A stretch of DNA of 64,000 nt from Rhizocola hellebori (GTDB taxonomy: Bacteria > Actinomycetota > Actinomycetes > Mycobacteriales > Micromonosporaceae). Positions 63,653 to 64,000 of this stretch are shown here, in pieces. Position numbers and translations under genes: made by a program. Below the pieces are notes generated by a model. The model was not told where the DNA came from and did not search any database. It saw only the letters and a list, made by a program, of their open reading frames with translations. The number at the start of each line of letters is the position of its first letter. The first letter of the stretch is position 1. The stretch is taken from assembly GCF_016862955.1 (NCBI RefSeq), contig NZ_BONY01000033.1:1-64000 (forward strand), given 5' to 3'.

Positions 63653-64000
63653 TGGCAGGCAAGGTGTTCTTCAGTGTGACGATGTCACTGGACGGTTTCA
63701 TCGCGCCCGGGTCTCTCGGGGAATTGATGGGCCAGCAGTGGATGGAACTGCAGCAGTGGGTTTTCCCGCTGCGATTCTTTCGGGAGAACCTCAAGCTCGG
63801 CGAGGGCGGCGAGGAAGGGCGCGACAACGACATCGCGCGGGAGACGTTCGAGCGCACCGGCGCGAGCGTGATGGGCAAGCGCATGTTCGACGCGGGCGAG
63901 CAGATGTGGCCGGCGGAGGCGCCGTTCCACACACCGGTGTTCGTCGTGACGCACGAGAAACGTGACCCCTGGGAGCGGCCGGGTGGGACCACTTTCCACT
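63652..64000 (+). CDS. Dihydrofolate reductase-family protein (partial, runs off window)
   Basis: The first 116 codons are visible. The start KVFFSVTMSLDGFIAPG and the later ASVMGKRMFDAGEQMWPAEAPFHTPVFVVTHEKRDPW show the RibD C-terminal/DHFR-like fold that binds NADPH. Its ATG overlaps the SRPBCC stop (TGATG). The gene continues beyond base 64000. The substrate is unknown, and it is not expected to be the housekeeping DHFR. Confidence 0.88.
   Translation, partial: MAGKVFFSVTMSLDGFIAPGSLGELMGQQWMELQQWVFPLRFFRENLKLGEGGEEGRDNDIARETFERTGASVMGKRMFDAGEQMWPAEAPFHTPVFVVTHEKRDPWERPGGTTFH

Noticed and set aside
57536-64000. Attachment-site duplication of the ssrA 3' end
   Set aside because: I found no second copy of the T-arm/CCA segment downstream within the window.

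Overview
The window is high-GC DNA with SecA, MtrAB-LpqB, FtsEX, a DUF222/HNH protein and a GTG-rich start-codon pattern, all typical of an actinomycete (Actinomycetota). The combination secA / Rv3235-like / small excisionase-type HTH / DUF6912 and the MoxR-DUF58 cluster beside mtrAB suggest a Micromonosporales- or Glycomycetales-like lineage, but the sequence alone does not fix the genus. Gene density is high. Neighbouring genes are repeatedly coupled through ATGA, GTGA, TTGA or TGATG overlaps. Many first genes of transcription units have a TANNNT hexamer only 6-7 nt before the start codon and no Shine-Dalgarno, which points to widespread leaderless mRNAs.

Layout. 1-6.2 kb: DUF222/HNH protein, a cupin gene divergent from a MarR regulator over a nested palindrome, and a run encoding a sulfite-oxidase-fold molybdoprotein, a flavin reductase, a zinc-ribbon protein, an aldehyde dehydrogenase and a CYTH phosphatase-like protein. 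6.2-8.0 kb: PadR regulator and FAD monooxygenase with interlocking divergent promoters. 8.0-14.6 kb: a sugar-phosphate block (ManB, Trm112-like, SIS isomerase-like, CDF transporter, ManA), then ahcY behind a long, strongly structured leader. 14.6-17.8 kb: the efeUOB iron-uptake operon behind a DtxR/IdeR-type iron box. 17.8-24.8 kb: RDD, SpoIIM-like, DUF58, MoxR, DUF4350, DUF4129 and a polytopic membrane protein, a conserved actinobacterial envelope cluster. 24.8-30.5 kb: mtrA-mtrB-lpqB-comF and hpf. 30.5-34.7 kb: secreted S1 protease, LysR regulator and acetyltransferases.

34.8-40.1 kb: secA, then Rv3235-like and small HTH genes, each preceded by 10-bp-phased direct repeats, then DUF6912 and a membrane protein. 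40.3-43.4 kb: pruA-kynA (proline and tryptophan catabolism) and a PadR-like regulator. 43.3-49.9 kb (minus strand): a ROK-regulated sugar ABC importer without its own ATPase, a GH4 glycosidase and a BadF/NAGK-type kinase. 49.9-57.6 kb: prfB-ftsE-ftsX-M23 hydrolase-smpB, three membrane-anchored proteins with related CBM2-like domains, then ssrA (tmRNA). Thus the two trans-translation components are split by a possible cell-surface carbohydrate-binding module. 57.7-64 kb: accessory-looking genes, including a lipoprotein, a regulator apparently split by a one-base frameshift, a tandem pair of small secreted proteins, an M6 metalloprotease, and an ArsR-SRPBCC-DHFR-like operon running off the window end.

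The least explained items are the ahcY leader RNA, the decamer repeats at the small HTH gene, the SRPBCC-TM-CBM2-like fusion and its two neighbours, and the kinase/GH4 pairing in a non-PTS sugar operon.
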